A DNA stretch of 64,000 nucleotides from Gulosibacter sp. 10 (GCF_900163695.1 NZ_FUIC01000011.1:62001-126000); one strand, 5' to 3'; shown: positions 17,770 to 25,861, counted from the first letter of the stretch. Translations and numbers: made by a program. Notes: generated from the letters alone by a model not told the origin.

Positions 17770-18684
17770 ATGACCGACACGCCATCGCTCCGCATCGGCA
17801 CCGCACCCGACTCGTGGGGCGTCTGGTTCCCCGACGACCCCAACCAGGTCCCCTGGGAGCGCTTCCTCGACGAGGTCGTCGAGGCCGGCTACACCTGGAT
17901 CGAGCTCGGCCCCTACGGCTACCTGCCCACCGACCCGCACCAGCTCGAGGACGAGCTCGGCAAGCGCGGCCTCAAGCTCTCGGCGGGCACCGTGTTCACC
18001 GGCTTCCACAAGGGCGACGACCAGTGGCAGCGCGCATGGGACCAGGCCCTCGACGTGGCGGGTCTCGCCGCGAAGCTCGGCGCCGAGCACCTCGTGGTGA
18101 TCCCCGACATGTGGCGCAGCGACCGCACCGGCGAGGCGCTCGAATCCCGCACGCTCGACGACGAGCAGTGGCAGAAGCTCGCGGCGGGCCACGACCGCCT
18201 CGGCAAGGCCCTGCTCGAGGAGTTCGGCGTCAAGCAGCAGTTCCACTCGCACGCGGACAGTCACGTCGGCACCCGCAGCGAGGTCGAGCGCCTGCTCGCC
18301 GAGACCGACGGGCGCTACACCAACCTGTGCCTCGACACCGGCCACTACTCGTACTACGGGGGCGACAACCTGCGCCTCATCGAGGAGTACCCCGAGCGCA
18401 TCGGCTACCTGCACCTCAAGCAGGTCGACCCGGACTTCCTCTTCGACGTGCTCAAGAACGACATGTCCTTCGCCGAGGCCGTCTCGCGCGACATCATGGT
18501 CGAGCCGCCGCACGGCATCCCCGAGCTCGCCCCGATCATCGAGCGCGTGGCGCAGATCGACCCGAACATCTTCGGCATCGTCGAGCACGACATGTACGGC
18601 TGCTCGGTCGACCGCCCCTTCCCGATCGCGCAGCGCACCCGCAAGCACATCTTCAGCTGCACCCGCGCCGCCCGCGCCGACTAG
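17770..18684 (+). CDS. iolE: Sugar phosphate isomerase/epimerase, IolE-like
   Basis: 304 residues, ATG start with AAGGAGA upstream (17755-17761). The AP-endonuclease-2-type TIM barrel starts GTAPDSWGVWFPDDPNQVPW, a hallmark of inosose dehydratase-like proteins. Metal-ligand segments are visible: QFHSHADSHVG, LCLDTGHYSYYGGD, YLHLKQVD and GIVEHDMYG. IolE dehydrates scyllo-inosose to the trihydroxycyclohexane-dione, a step otherwise missing from this cluster, so this is the best candidate for that role. It is one of three paralogous barrels here (also 19913 and 20887). Symbol tentative. Confidence 0.75.
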   Translation: MTDTPSLRIGTAPDSWGVWFPDDPNQVPWERFLDEVVEAGYTWIELGPYGYLPTDPHQLEDELGKRGLKLSAGTVFTGFHKGDDQWQRAWDQALDVAGLAAKLGAEHLVVIPDMWRSDRTGEALESRTLDDEQWQKLAAGHDRLGKALLEEFGVKQQFHSHADSHVGTRSEVERLLAETDGRYTNLCLDTGHYSYYGGDNLRLIEEYPERIGYLHLKQVDPDFLFDVLKNDMSFAEAVSRDIMVEPPHGIPELAPIIERVAQIDPNIFGIVEHDMYGCSVDRPFPIAQRTRKHIFSCTRAARAD

Positions 18685-18693
18685 CCCCCCCCC

Positions 18694-18731
18694 GGGCGGG
18701 CGGCGGCGCACGGCCGCGCCGCCGCCCGCCC
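18694..18731 (+). terminator. GC-only hairpin after the iolE-like gene
   Basis: A 16-bp perfect stem with arms 18694-18709 and 18716-18731 (GGGCGGGCGG... / ...CCGCCCGCCC) and a 6-nt loop ACGGCC, no T-run. Likely a processing or stability element between operon genes. Confidence 0.55.
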
Positions 18732-18839
18732 TCCCGAACCATCCGGCCGCACACCCCATCCCCGCGCCGCACCCGACCGGTGCGTGCGCAATCGCCGAGC
18801 ACCCGTCACAGCCGACGGGCGCACCTACGAGGAGTCACC

Positions 18840-19877
18840 ATGACCAACGAAAACGCAATCCCCAAGGACCTCCGGGTCGGCGTCGTCGGCGCCGGCATGA
18901 TGGGGGCCGACCACGTCAAGCGCATCACCGAGCGCATCAAGGGCGCCTACGTGTCCGCGATCATCGAGCCCGACGCGGGTCGCGCCGCGGCGGCCGCCGA
19001 GAACGCGCCGGGTTCGCAGGCCTTCACCCGCGTCGAGGACGCGATCGAGGCCGGCGCCGTCGACGCCGTGCTCATCGCCACCCCCGGCCAGTTCCACGAG
19101 CCCGTGCTCATGCCCGCGCTCGAGGCGAAGCTGCCGATCCTCTGCGAGAAGCCGCTCACCCCCGACTCCGAGTCCTCGCAGCGCGTGCTCGAGGCCGAGC
19201 AGCAGCTCGACAGGCCGCACATCCAGCTCGGCTTCATGCGCCGCTTCGACGCCGAGTACCAGCAGCTGCGCGAGCTCGTCACCGCCGAGGACGCGGGCGA
19301 GCTCATCATGATCCGCGCCGCGCACCGCAATCCCTCGATCCCCGGCGCGGCGTACACGCAGAAGATGCTCATCACCGACTCGGTCGTGCACGAGTTCGAC
19401 GTGCTGCCCTGGCTCGCGGGCTCGCCCGTCAAGACCGTCGAGGTGAAGTACCCGCGCCGCAACCCGGTCTCGCCCGAGCACATGCGCGAGCCCATCCTCG
19501 TGATCATGGAGCTCGAGAACGGCGTGCTCGTCGACCTCGAGATGAACGTGAGCGTGCAGTTCGGCTACCAGGTCTCCACCGAGGCCGTCTTCGCCGAGGG
19601 CATCGCCCGCATCGGCCAGCCGAGCGGCCTCGAGCTGTGGCACGACGCGCGCTACAGCCGCGCCGAGCACACGAGCTTCGTCACCCGCTTCGCCTCCGCC
19701 TACGACGAGCAGGTGCAGCGCTGGGTGAACGCCGTCCGCTCGGGCCAGCTCATCGACGGCCCCAACGCCTGGGACGGCTACCTCGTCGCCCTCGCGTGCG
19801 AGGCCGGCGTCACCGCCCTCGAGCAGGCCGGCCCGGTCGAGGTCACCAGCCCCGAGCGCCCCGCGTTCTACGCGTAG
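18840..19877 (+). CDS. iolG: Inositol 2-dehydrogenase-like Gfo/Idh oxidoreductase
   Basis: 345 residues; the ATG at 18840 has GAGGAG just upstream. NAD-binding GAGMMG at residues 17-22, catalytic CEKPLTP with K104, and the ITDSVVHEFDVLPWL segment (D180, H184) characteristic of myo-/scyllo-inositol dehydrogenases. It should oxidise the inositol ring hydroxyl to an inosose with NAD+, the entry step of the pathway. It follows the IolE-like gene and precedes another isomerase (36-bp gap) in the same orientation. Confidence 0.85.
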   Translation: MTNENAIPKDLRVGVVGAGMMGADHVKRITERIKGAYVSAIIEPDAGRAAAAAENAPGSQAFTRVEDAIEAGAVDAVLIATPGQFHEPVLMPALEAKLPILCEKPLTPDSESSQRVLEAEQQLDRPHIQLGFMRRFDAEYQQLRELVTAEDAGELIMIRAAHRNPSIPGAAYTQKMLITDSVVHEFDVLPWLAGSPVKTVEVKYPRRNPVSPEHMREPILVIMELENGVLVDLEMNVSVQFGYQVSTEAVFAEGIARIGQPSGLELWHDARYSRAEHTSFVTRFASAYDEQVQRWVNAVRSGQLIDGPNAWDGYLVALACEAGVTALEQAGPVEVTSPERPAFYA

Positions 19878-19912
19878 CCCACCGCACCCGCAAGCCAGGA
19901 GGACCCCCAATC

Positions 19913-20794
19913 ATGGTACGCATCGCATACGACCCGACGCCCTATCACTTCGACCACGGCGTGCTCGAGCTGCCCGACATCGTGGCGCGCCTGGGCTACG
20001 AGTACCTGCAGCTCACGCCGCACCCCGAGTTCGGCCCCTTCCACCGCCGGCCCAAGGCCGACGACGACCTCGTCGACGCCCTGCGCAAGCGCGCGGCCGA
20101 CGCCGGCGTGAAGATCGTGGCGCTGCAGCCCGTGCAGCGCATCTCGTGGCCCGAGGAGCCGCAGCGCGAGGCCGCGGTCCGCAACTTCTCGCGCGTGATC
20201 GAGATCTGCGAGCGGCTCGGCGTGGACACCATCAACACCGAGTTCAGCGGCCGCCCCGAGCGCGGCGAGGACTCCGAGGCGGGCTTCTACCGCTCGATGG
20301 AGGAGCTCATCCCCAAGGCCGAGAAGGCGGGCGTGCGCATCAACATCGACCCGCACCCCGACGACTTCGTCGAGGACGGCCTCGAGGCGTGGCGCGTGAT
20401 CCGCGGCCTCAACTCGAAGCAGGTCGGCTTCGTGTACGTGGGCTCGCACACCTTCCACATGGGCGACCGGGCCGCCACGCTCATCCCCGAGGTGGGCGAC
20501 CGGCTCGGCGCGGTGTTCGTGGCCGACACCTACGACCACCACCGCTCGAACGGCCTGCGCTACATCACCAACCCTCCGGGGAACCCGGCGCGCGTGCACC
20601 AGCACAACGCGATCGGCAACGGCGACGTCGACTGGCAGGAGCTCTTCGATGCGCTCGGCCGCACCGGCTACCTCGACCGCGAGGACGCCGTGATCGTGTC
20701 GAACGTGTTCGGCGAGAACGAGAGCGCCGACGAGGTCGCGCCCTCGCAGCGCGAGCGGATCCTGCAGCTCATCGAGGCCGCCGCGCGCAGCTGA
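19913..20794 (+). CDS. Sugar phosphate isomerase/epimerase, IolH-like
   Basis: 293 residues from an ATG preceded by AGGAGGA (19897-19903). AP-endonuclease-2-type TIM barrel: MVRIAYDPTPYHFDHGVLELP, the metal-binding pattern TINTEFSG, INIDPHPDDFVEDG, YVGSHTFHMG and DTYDHHRSNG, with H/E/D ligands at strand ends. The family is often called IolH in actinobacterial iol operons; its reaction is not settled. It clearly differs from the barrels at 17770 and 20887. It ends the plus-strand operon and faces a 20-bp-armed palindrome. Confidence 0.8.
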   Translation: MVRIAYDPTPYHFDHGVLELPDIVARLGYEYLQLTPHPEFGPFHRRPKADDDLVDALRKRAADAGVKIVALQPVQRISWPEEPQREAAVRNFSRVIEICERLGVDTINTEFSGRPERGEDSEAGFYRSMEELIPKAEKAGVRINIDPHPDDFVEDGLEAWRVIRGLNSKQVGFVYVGSHTFHMGDRAATLIPEVGDRLGAVFVADTYDHHRSNGLRYITNPPGNPARVHQHNAIGNGDVDWQELFDALGRTGYLDREDAVIVSNVFGENESADEVAPSQRERILQLIEAAARS

Positions 20795-20808
20795 CCCACC
20801 CCCCTACC

Positions 20809-20868
20809 GAATTCTGGCCACGTGCGGTCGTTCCCAGTCCTGAGAACCACCGCACGTGGCCAGAATTC
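20809..20868. repeat. Long intergenic palindrome between convergent genes
   Basis: Perfect 20-bp arms, GAATTCTGGCCACGTGCGGT at 20809-20828 and its exact complement at 20849-20868, separated by 20 nt that can extend the stem (GTTC/GAAC, then CAG/CTG). It lies between the convergent stops at 20794 and 20887, so it can serve as a bidirectional terminator. Its length and unusual composition (EcoRI and PmlI-type cores) also fit a dispersed palindromic repeat. Confidence 0.85.
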
Positions 20869-20886
20869 TGTGTGCGGGGGGAGGGG

Positions 20887-21891
20887 CTAGCCCGCCTGGA
20901 GGTTCGCGTCGGCGCGCTTGAGCACGTCGGCCGCGATCTCGAGCCCCTCGATGCGGCCCAGCGAGACGTCCTCGTGCTCGATGTTCACGAGCATGTCCGA
21001 GTCGACCTCGTGGAGGGCGCGCAGGAACTCGGTCCAGTACTCGACGTCGTGGCCGCGGCCGAGCGCGACGAAGTCCCAGGCCGACTCCTTGGGCCACTCG
21101 TTCGCGTACTCGTCGCCGCCGAGGCCGGTGCGCGGCTCGTCCGCGCCGAGGCGGCGGAAGCGGTTGTCGAGCACGCCGTAGATCGCCGCGTGCTCCTTGT
21201 TGACGCGCACGTCCTTGGCCGCGGCGTGGACCACGAGCTCGCCGAGCTCGCGCACCACGGCCACCGGGTCCATCTGCTGCCAGAACAGGTGCGAGGCGTC
21301 GAGCTCGACGCCGACGTTGGTGGCACCCGCGCGCTCGATGAGCTCGCGGAAGTTGGCGGGGTTGAAGGCCACGTTGTGCGGGTGCAGCTCGAGGGCCACC
21401 TTGACGTCGTGGTCGCGGGCGAGCCGGTCGGTCTCGCGCCAGAAATCGGCGGCCACGCCCATCTGGTAGTCGATGATGTCGAGGATGCCCGAGTTCCAGG
21501 CGTTCACGGCCCAGTTGATGGTCTTCGAGTCCGGGTCGCCGCCGGGCAGGCCCGACATCGTCACGACGCGGTGCTGGCCGAGGCGCTCGGCGAGGCGGAT
21601 CGAGCGGCGGATGTCCTCGGCGTGCCGCTCGCCGATCTCGCGCTTGGGGTTGAGCGGGTTGCCGTTGCAGTTGAGGCCGGCGATCTGCACGCCCGTGCCC
21701 TCGAACTGGCCGAGGAAGTCGTCGCGCGCGGCGTCGCTCTCGAGGATCTCGTCGATATTCGGCACGTGCACGGGCGGCAGGAAGCCGCCCGTGTTGAGCT
21801 CGATGCCCGTGAGGCCGAGGTCGGCGACGACCTCGATGGCCTCGGGGAGGCTGCGGTCGTGGAGGATGGCGTTGTAGACACCGAGTTGCAT
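20887..21891 (-). CDS. Sugar phosphate isomerase/epimerase (third barrel)
   Basis: 334 residues; start ATG at 21891 with AGGAGAG immediately upstream on the minus strand. TIM barrel with MQLGVYNAILHDRSLPEA at the N-terminus and metal-binding segments VALELHPHNVAFNP, VGVELDASHLFWQQ, VVHAAAKDVRVN and MLVNIEHEDVSLG. The central insertion (FVALGRGHDVEYW) is typical of proteins in sugar and cyclitol clusters of actinobacteria. It is transcribed alone, with a GntR-type operator 103 bp upstream. Possible roles are inosose isomerisation or a 3-keto-sugar step; not resolved. Confidence 0.82.
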   Translation of the reverse strand: MQLGVYNAILHDRSLPEAIEVVADLGLTGIELNTGGFLPPVHVPNIDEILESDAARDDFLGQFEGTGVQIAGLNCNGNPLNPKREIGERHAEDIRRSIRLAERLGQHRVVTMSGLPGGDPDSKTINWAVNAWNSGILDIIDYQMGVAADFWRETDRLARDHDVKVALELHPHNVAFNPANFRELIERAGATNVGVELDASHLFWQQMDPVAVVRELGELVVHAAAKDVRVNKEHAAIYGVLDNRFRRLGADEPRTGLGGDEYANEWPKESAWDFVALGRGHDVEYWTEFLRALHEVDSDMLVNIEHEDVSLGRIEGLEIAADVLKRADANLQAG

Positions 21892-21993
21892 GGCTCTCCT
21901 TCGAGACTGGGAACCCAGACGACGGTTCCGAACAGGGATTGGTTCCAGACAGTGGTACGACGGGGAATCGCGCCCGGAGCGCAATAAGTCGGG

Positions 21994-22005
21994 TTGTTAG
22001 CACAA
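21994..22005. promoter_or_regulatory. Candidate GntR operator, site 3
   Basis: TTGTTAGCACAA, upstream of the minus-strand isomerase gene (start 21891). Same TTGT-N4-ACAA architecture as sites 1, 2 and 4. Confidence 0.65.
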
Positions 22006-22081
22006 ACCGGGGAAAGCGTATCACCGCGCTCCCGCGCCGCGACAGTCCGGGCGGCTAGGAAAACGGGGATCCCGGGGCGCG

Positions 22082-22843
22082 CTAGCGGTCCACGAGCGTG
22101 ATCTCGAAGGTGTAGAGATCGGGCCGGTACACGTGGCTGCCGACCTCGATCGCGCGGCCGGAGTTGTCGAACGCGGTGCGGTTCATCGTCAGCAGGGCGC
22201 CGCCCTTGCGGATGTCGAGCAGCTCGCCCTCCGCCGCGGTGGCCTCGCGGGCGCCGATCCTCTGCTTCGCGATGCGCATCGTCACGCCGCGGGCCCGCAG
22301 CAGCTGGTAGAGCGCGTGGCTGCGCAGCGACTCGGTGTCGAGGTCGATGAACTCCTCGGGCAGGATGTTGTCGAGGATCGCGATGGGGGCGCCGTCGGCC
22401 CGGCGCAGGCGGGTGAGATGCAGCACGGGGCTGCCGAGCTCCACGCCGAGGAGCTCGGCGATGCGCGCATCCGCCTTCTCGACCGCGGCGGAGAGCAGCT
22501 CCGTCTCGGGCCTCTGCCCGGTGCGCTGGAGATCCTCGTAGAGGCTCGTGAGCTCGACGTTGCGCGTCACCTTGCCGTGCACGACCTGCGTGCCCACGCC
22601 GCGGCGGCGCACGAGCAGCCCCTTGTCCACGAGCTCCTGGATGGCGCGCCGGATGGTCGGGCGCGAGATGCCGAGGCGCTGGCCGAGGGAGACCTCGTTC
22701 TCGAGCCGCGAGCCGGCGGGCAGCAGATCGTCGAAGATGGCCTGCTCGAGCCGCTGGGATACCTGGTGGTACAGGGGGATGGGGCCCGAGCGGTCGAGGT
22801 CGAGGAACAGCTCGACCGGCAGCGTCTTCTCCGGTTGCGGCAT
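22082..22843 (-). CDS. GntR-family regulator with UTRA domain (IolR-like)
   Basis: 253 residues. N-terminal winged helix (about 20-90): PLYHQVSQRLEQAIFDDLLPAGSRLENEVSLGQRLGISRPTIRRAIQELVDKGLLVRRRGVGT is classical GntR. The C-terminal UTRA ligand domain (about 105-250) includes LRRADGAPIAILDNILPEEF and the conserved ending EVGSHVYRPDLYTFEITL. It probably represses the inositol genes until a sugar-phosphate intermediate binds. A perfect TTGTCATGACAA palindrome 58 bp upstream suggests autoregulation, and three related sites lie before other transcription units of the island. Regulon membership is inferred from site location. Confidence 0.88.
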   Translation of the reverse strand: MPQPEKTLPVELFLDLDRSGPIPLYHQVSQRLEQAIFDDLLPAGSRLENEVSLGQRLGISRPTIRRAIQELVDKGLLVRRRGVGTQVVHGKVTRNVELTSLYEDLQRTGQRPETELLSAAVEKADARIAELLGVELGSPVLHLTRLRRADGAPIAILDNILPEEFIDLDTESLRSHALYQLLRARGVTMRIAKQRIGAREATAAEGELLDIRKGGALLTMNRTAFDNSGRAIEVGSHVYRPDLYTFEITLVDR

Positions 22844-22901
22844 GATCGTGCTCCTGTCGGTGGGATGGAGGTCGGGGTTACAAGGGTGTCCCTTTGCCTG
22901 T

Positions 22902-22913
22902 TTGTCATGACAA
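22902..22913. promoter_or_regulatory. Candidate GntR operator, site 4 (autoregulatory)
   Basis: The perfect palindrome TTGTCATGACAA in front of the GntR gene (start at 22843 on the minus strand). It is the most symmetric of the four related sites. Confidence 0.7.
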
Positions 22914-23017
22914 GAGTAGCGAACCGCAGCCTCCTCCGCGCCGGATTCGGGGTCGAGAGGGTGGCGGATCCTCTCGGAGCCCGGCGGGGAGTCATCCGGA
23001 CGGGCCGCGCCCGCGGC

Positions 23018-23413
23018 TCAGCTCCGGGGCGCGAGCAGCTCCCCGAGCTGCGCGAGGGTCTGCGGGCGGGCCCGGTACATCCGCCAGTTGCCGTGCCGCT
23101 CCATCGTGAGATAACCGGCGTCCGCGAGCAGCTTCACATGATGGGAGACGGTGGACTGCGAGAACCCGAGGGTCTCGACGAGGTGGCTCACGGTGAGCGG
23201 CATCGGGTCCTTCGCCGCGATGAGCGAGAGGATGCGCAGCCGCGTCGGGTCCCCGAGCGCCTGGATGAGCTCGGCGAGCAGCTCCGCGTCGCCGATCGAG
23301 ATGGCCTCGCCGCCCGGGGAGCCCGGCCAGGCGTAGCCCACGCCCTCGAGCCAGGCGCGGTCGAAGCCCGCGAGCTCGGCCGAGCGGTCCCGGGACGGCC
23401 TCGCCCTCGTCAT
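23018..23413 (-). CDS. ArsR-family winged-helix regulator
   Basis: 131 residues from the ATG at 23413. The sequence AELIQALGDPTRLRILSLIA then LVETLGFSQSTVSHHVKLLADAGYLTMERHGNWRMYR is a textbook ArsR/SmtB winged helix with recognition helix SQSTVSHHVK. No cysteine-based metal motif is visible, so the signal may not be a metal. The start codon overlaps the MarR stop (ATGA), so the two regulators are translationally coupled and share a transcript. Confidence 0.87.
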   Translation of the reverse strand: MTRARPSRDRSAELAGFDRAWLEGVGYAWPGSPGGEAISIGDAELLAELIQALGDPTRLRILSLIAAKDPMPLTVSHLVETLGFSQSTVSHHVKLLADAGYLTMERHGNWRMYRARPQTLAQLGELLAPRS

Positions 23414-23913
23414 CGGGCGTCCCGCTCGCCCCGTCCGGCGGCGTCCCGGTCGGGGGCCTCCGCCGCGTCGTCCTCGTCCTGCGCGTCGAGCAGGCGCAGG
23501 CACAGCTCGTGGAGCTTCGCCTGCTCCCGCGGGGAGAGTGCGCGCCCGATGCGCTCGTCGATGCTGCGGGTATGCACCCGCGCGGCGCGGTAGAACTCCG
23601 CGAGGCCCTCGTCCGTGAGCGAGACGACGGCGCCGCGCGCGTCGAAGGGGTCCTCGCACTTGGTCATGAGCCCGCGCGCGACGAGGCGGTCCACGAGGCG
23701 CGAGACCGAGGACTGCGTGATGAGCACGTTGCGGTTGAGGTCGCGCAGGCGCAGCGAATGGCCGTGGGCGCGGAACACGTTGAAGAGCACGTCGTACTCG
23801 TTCATCGAGATGCCGACGCCCACGAAGTCCGCGCGCAGCTCGCGCATGATCGAGACCTGGGCGCGGAAGAGCGCCTCCCAGGCGTCGCTCGGGCGCAGCG
23901 GTCGTGTATCCAT
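23410..23913 (-). CDS. MarR-family transcriptional regulator
   Basis: 167 residues from the ATG at 23913 (a GTG two codons upstream is possible). The winged helix is clear: MNEYDVLFNVFRAHGHSLRLRDLNRNVLITQSSVSRLVDRLVARGLMTKCEDPFDARGAVVSLTDEG, with the wing DPFDARG matching the MarR D-x-R-x signature. Acidic C-terminal tail (DAQDEDDAAEAPDRD). No Shine-Dalgarno is obvious, so a leaderless mRNA is possible. MarR followed by ArsR in one operon is an uncommon pairing. Targets unknown. Confidence 0.87.
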   Translation of the reverse strand: MDTRPLRPSDAWEALFRAQVSIMRELRADFVGVGISMNEYDVLFNVFRAHGHSLRLRDLNRNVLITQSSVSRLVDRLVARGLMTKCEDPFDARGAVVSLTDEGLAEFYRAARVHTRSIDERIGRALSPREQAKLHELCLRLLDAQDEDDAAEAPDRDAAGRGERDAR

Positions 23914-23979
23914 CCACACAGCTTAGGCCAGCCGCGGCGGACCGCGGCCGACCTCGCCGGGCGGAGGCCGCCCGATCCG

Positions 23980-24777
23980 CTAGAAGCGGTCGGGCGAGGG
24001 CGCCGCGGCGTGGACGATGCGCACGTCCGCGTGGCGGTCGAAGCGGTAGCCCGCTCCGCGCACGGTGCGGACGATGTCGGCGTACTCGCCGAGGCGCTGG
24101 CGGAGGCGGCGCACGTGCACGTCGATCGTCCGCTCGTGCGGACGCTCCTCGGCGCTGTCGCGCCAGAGCACGTCGATGATCTCCTCGCGGCTCACGGTGC
24201 GGCCCTCGCGGAGCACGAGCGCCTGGAGCAGCTCGAACTCCTTGTAGGTGAACTCCGCGTTCTCGCCCTTGACCTCGACCCGCTTGCGCGAGGTGTCGAT
24301 CGTGACCTTGGCCGCGGCGCGCTTGGCCTCCTCGGCGCGCACCTCCTCCTGGCGGGCGCTGCGGCGCTCGCGCACGGCGCCGGGCTCCTGGAGGGCGAGG
24401 CGCACGAGGTCGATGTTCTCGCCGCGGGCGTCCGTCGGGGCGAAGGCCACCGAGGCATAGCTCTGGGCGTGCGGGGCGCGATCGGCGATGACCTCGCGCA
24501 GCGCGGTTACCAGGTCCGTCAGCGAGATGCCGTCGGCCGCGGCGGCCTCCGGGTCGATGCCGACGTAGAGGGCGAAGCCGCGGGCCTCGGGCGCGGTCGC
24601 GTCGCCGGGGGCGGTGGTCACGGCGGGCTTCATGCGGCCCGCGGATGCGCCGCGCTCGGCGGCGGGGTACGGGGCCGCGGAGGGCACGGCGGCGAGGTTG
24701 GGGCGGGCCTGCCGGGGCTCCCGGGCGGGCTCGGCGGCGGCGTTGCAGGGGAGGGGGGCGATGTTCGAGATCGACAT
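23980..24777 (-). CDS. Winged-helix transcriptional regulator lacking a receiver domain
   Basis: 265 residues. The C-terminal OmpR/PhoB-type DNA-binding domain (about 150-250) is clear: FTYKEFELLQALVLREGRTVSREEIIDVLW, then ERTIDVHVRRLRQRLGEYADIVRTVRGAGYRFDRH. No phospho-receiver precedes it; instead there is an Ala/Pro-rich leader and a unique domain (about 65-130) starting ARGFALYVGIDPEAAAADGISLTDLV. I recall this architecture, with the C-terminal SPDRF, as common in Microbacteriaceae. It therefore senses something other than phosphorylation. The mRNA probably has a long leader with a Cys-rich mini-ORF (24970-25014). Confidence 0.82.
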   Translation of the reverse strand: MSISNIAPLPCNAAAEPAREPRQARPNLAAVPSAAPYPAAERGASAGRMKPAVTTAPGDATAPEARGFALYVGIDPEAAAADGISLTDLVTALREVIADRAPHAQSYASVAFAPTDARGENIDLVRLALQEPGAVRERRSARQEEVRAEEAKRAAAKVTIDTSRKRVEVKGENAEFTYKEFELLQALVLREGRTVSREEIIDVLWRDSAEERPHERTIDVHVRRLRQRLGEYADIVRTVRGAGYRFDRHADVRIVHAAAPSPDRF

Positions 24778-24969
24778 GATGCGGAGAATCCTCGTGATGA
24801 TGATGTTCGTCGCGGGCTCTGGCGGTTCGGCGGCGTCTGGTCGACGCGGGCGGCTGCCGAGCGGGGCGCGGGGCCGGCTCAGGGGAGAGCGGGCGGGGAT
24901 GCCGATGCGCGGGCGCCGGGGGCGTTCACGCGCATGGCCGGAGGGACTGGGCCGGTGCTGGAGATCGCG

Positions 24970-25014
24970 TCAGCGACACATTCGACAGCACGCCATCGCG
25001 CCGGTCATCATCAT
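24970..25014 (-). CDS. Candidate Cys-rich leader peptide MMMTGAMACCRMCR
   Basis: A 14-codon ORF on the minus strand ending TGA, with three consecutive ATG codons and the Cys-rich end ACCRMCR. It lies 56 nt downstream of a TTGACA-17-CAAGCT promoter-like sequence and about 190 nt before the winged-helix regulator. Short Cys-rich leaders that couple ribosome stalling to cysteine supply are known in actinobacteria; this resembles them. The upstream AGG is a weak ribosome site. Real translation is unproven. Confidence 0.35.
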   Translation of the reverse strand: MMMTGAMACCRMCR

Positions 25015-25078
25015 GCCGGAGCGACCTGCCACCTCAAGGGCGGACACAGGGCGGGCGATTGCAGCAGTCATGGGAATC

Positions 25079-25107
25079 AGCTTGCTGGACTCGTCACAGA
25101 ATGTCAA
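25079..25107 (-). promoter_or_regulatory. Candidate promoter for the winged-helix regulator leader
   Basis: Minus-strand TTGACA (25107-25102), a 17-nt spacer and CAAGCT (25084-25079). The -35 is perfect; the -10 keeps only the second-position A and final T. Confidence 0.4.
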
Positions 25108-25144
25108 GAAGCGGAGCCGGGCGAAATACGGCCCCGCGTCGCGC

Positions 25145-25780
25145 TCAGTCGGCGATCCCGTAGAGGCGGTCGCCAGCGTCGCCGAGGCCGGGGACGATGT
25201 AGCCGTGCTCGTTCAGGCCCTCGTCCAGCGCGGCCACGTGCACGCGCACGTTCCCGCCGGGGAAGCGCTCCTCCATGAGCCGCACGCCCTCGGGCGCCGC
25301 GACGAGGCAGATCGCGGTCACCTCGGTGGCGCCCGCGTCCAGCAGGAACTGCACGGTGGCGGCGAGGGAGCCGCCGGTCGCGAGCATCGGGTCGAGGGCG
25401 AAGCACTGCCGGTCGGCGAGGTCGTCGGGGAGCCGCTTCGCGTAGGTCTCGGGCTCGAAGGTCTGCTCGTTGCGGCGGATGCCCACGAAGCCGACCTCGC
25501 AGTAGGGCATGAGCTTGAGGAAGCCGTCCAGCATGCCGAGCCCGGCGCGGATGATGGGCACGGCCAGCGGCATGGGCTCGGCGACGTGCGAGCCGACGGC
25601 CGTGCGGACGGGCGTGGTCACCTCGACGGGCTCGACGCGGAGGTCCCGGGTCGCCTCGTAGGTGAGCAGGTTGACGAGCTCCGCGACGAGTTCGCGGAAG
25701 AGCGGCGACTCCGTCCGCTCATCACGAAGCTTCGTCATCTTGTGATCGATCAGCGGATGGTTCGCGACGTGCAGCTGCAT
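25145..25780 (-). CDS. upp: Uracil phosphoribosyltransferase
   Basis: 211 residues from the ATG at 25780 ([21 protein letters not shown]), the standard Upp start and length. It has [14 protein letters not shown], the PRPP-binding loop [11 protein letters not shown], and the uracil-recognising C-terminus [15 protein letters not shown]. It converts uracil and PRPP to UMP in pyrimidine salvage. Divergent from tadA with about 80 bp between starts. Confidence 0.97.
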   Translation of the reverse strand: MQLHVANHPLIDHKMTKLRDERTESPLFRELVAELVNLLTYEATRDLRVEPVEVTTPVRTAVGSHVAEPMPLAVPIIRAGLGMLDGFLKLMPYCEVGFVGIRRNEQTFEPETYAKRLPDDLADRQCFALDPMLATGGSLAATVQFLLDAGATEVTAICLVAAPEGVRLMEERFPGGNVRVHVAALDEGLNEHGYIVPGLGDAGDRLYGIAD

Positions 25781-25861
25781 GCCGCTAGCGTACTGACCAT
25801 CGATGTGAGCCCCGCGGGGCCGGAGGACCCGTCGCGCGGCGGCGGGATGGAGAGGAGCGGC

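Larger units (their letters stand above)
24778..25144. other. 367-bp intergenic leader region
   Basis: Between the winged-helix regulator (start 24777, minus) and the end of upp (25145, minus). It contains a candidate minus-strand promoter (25079-25107) and a 14-codon Cys-rich mini-ORF (24970-25014). No larger convincing gene is seen on either strand. Confidence 0.6.
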
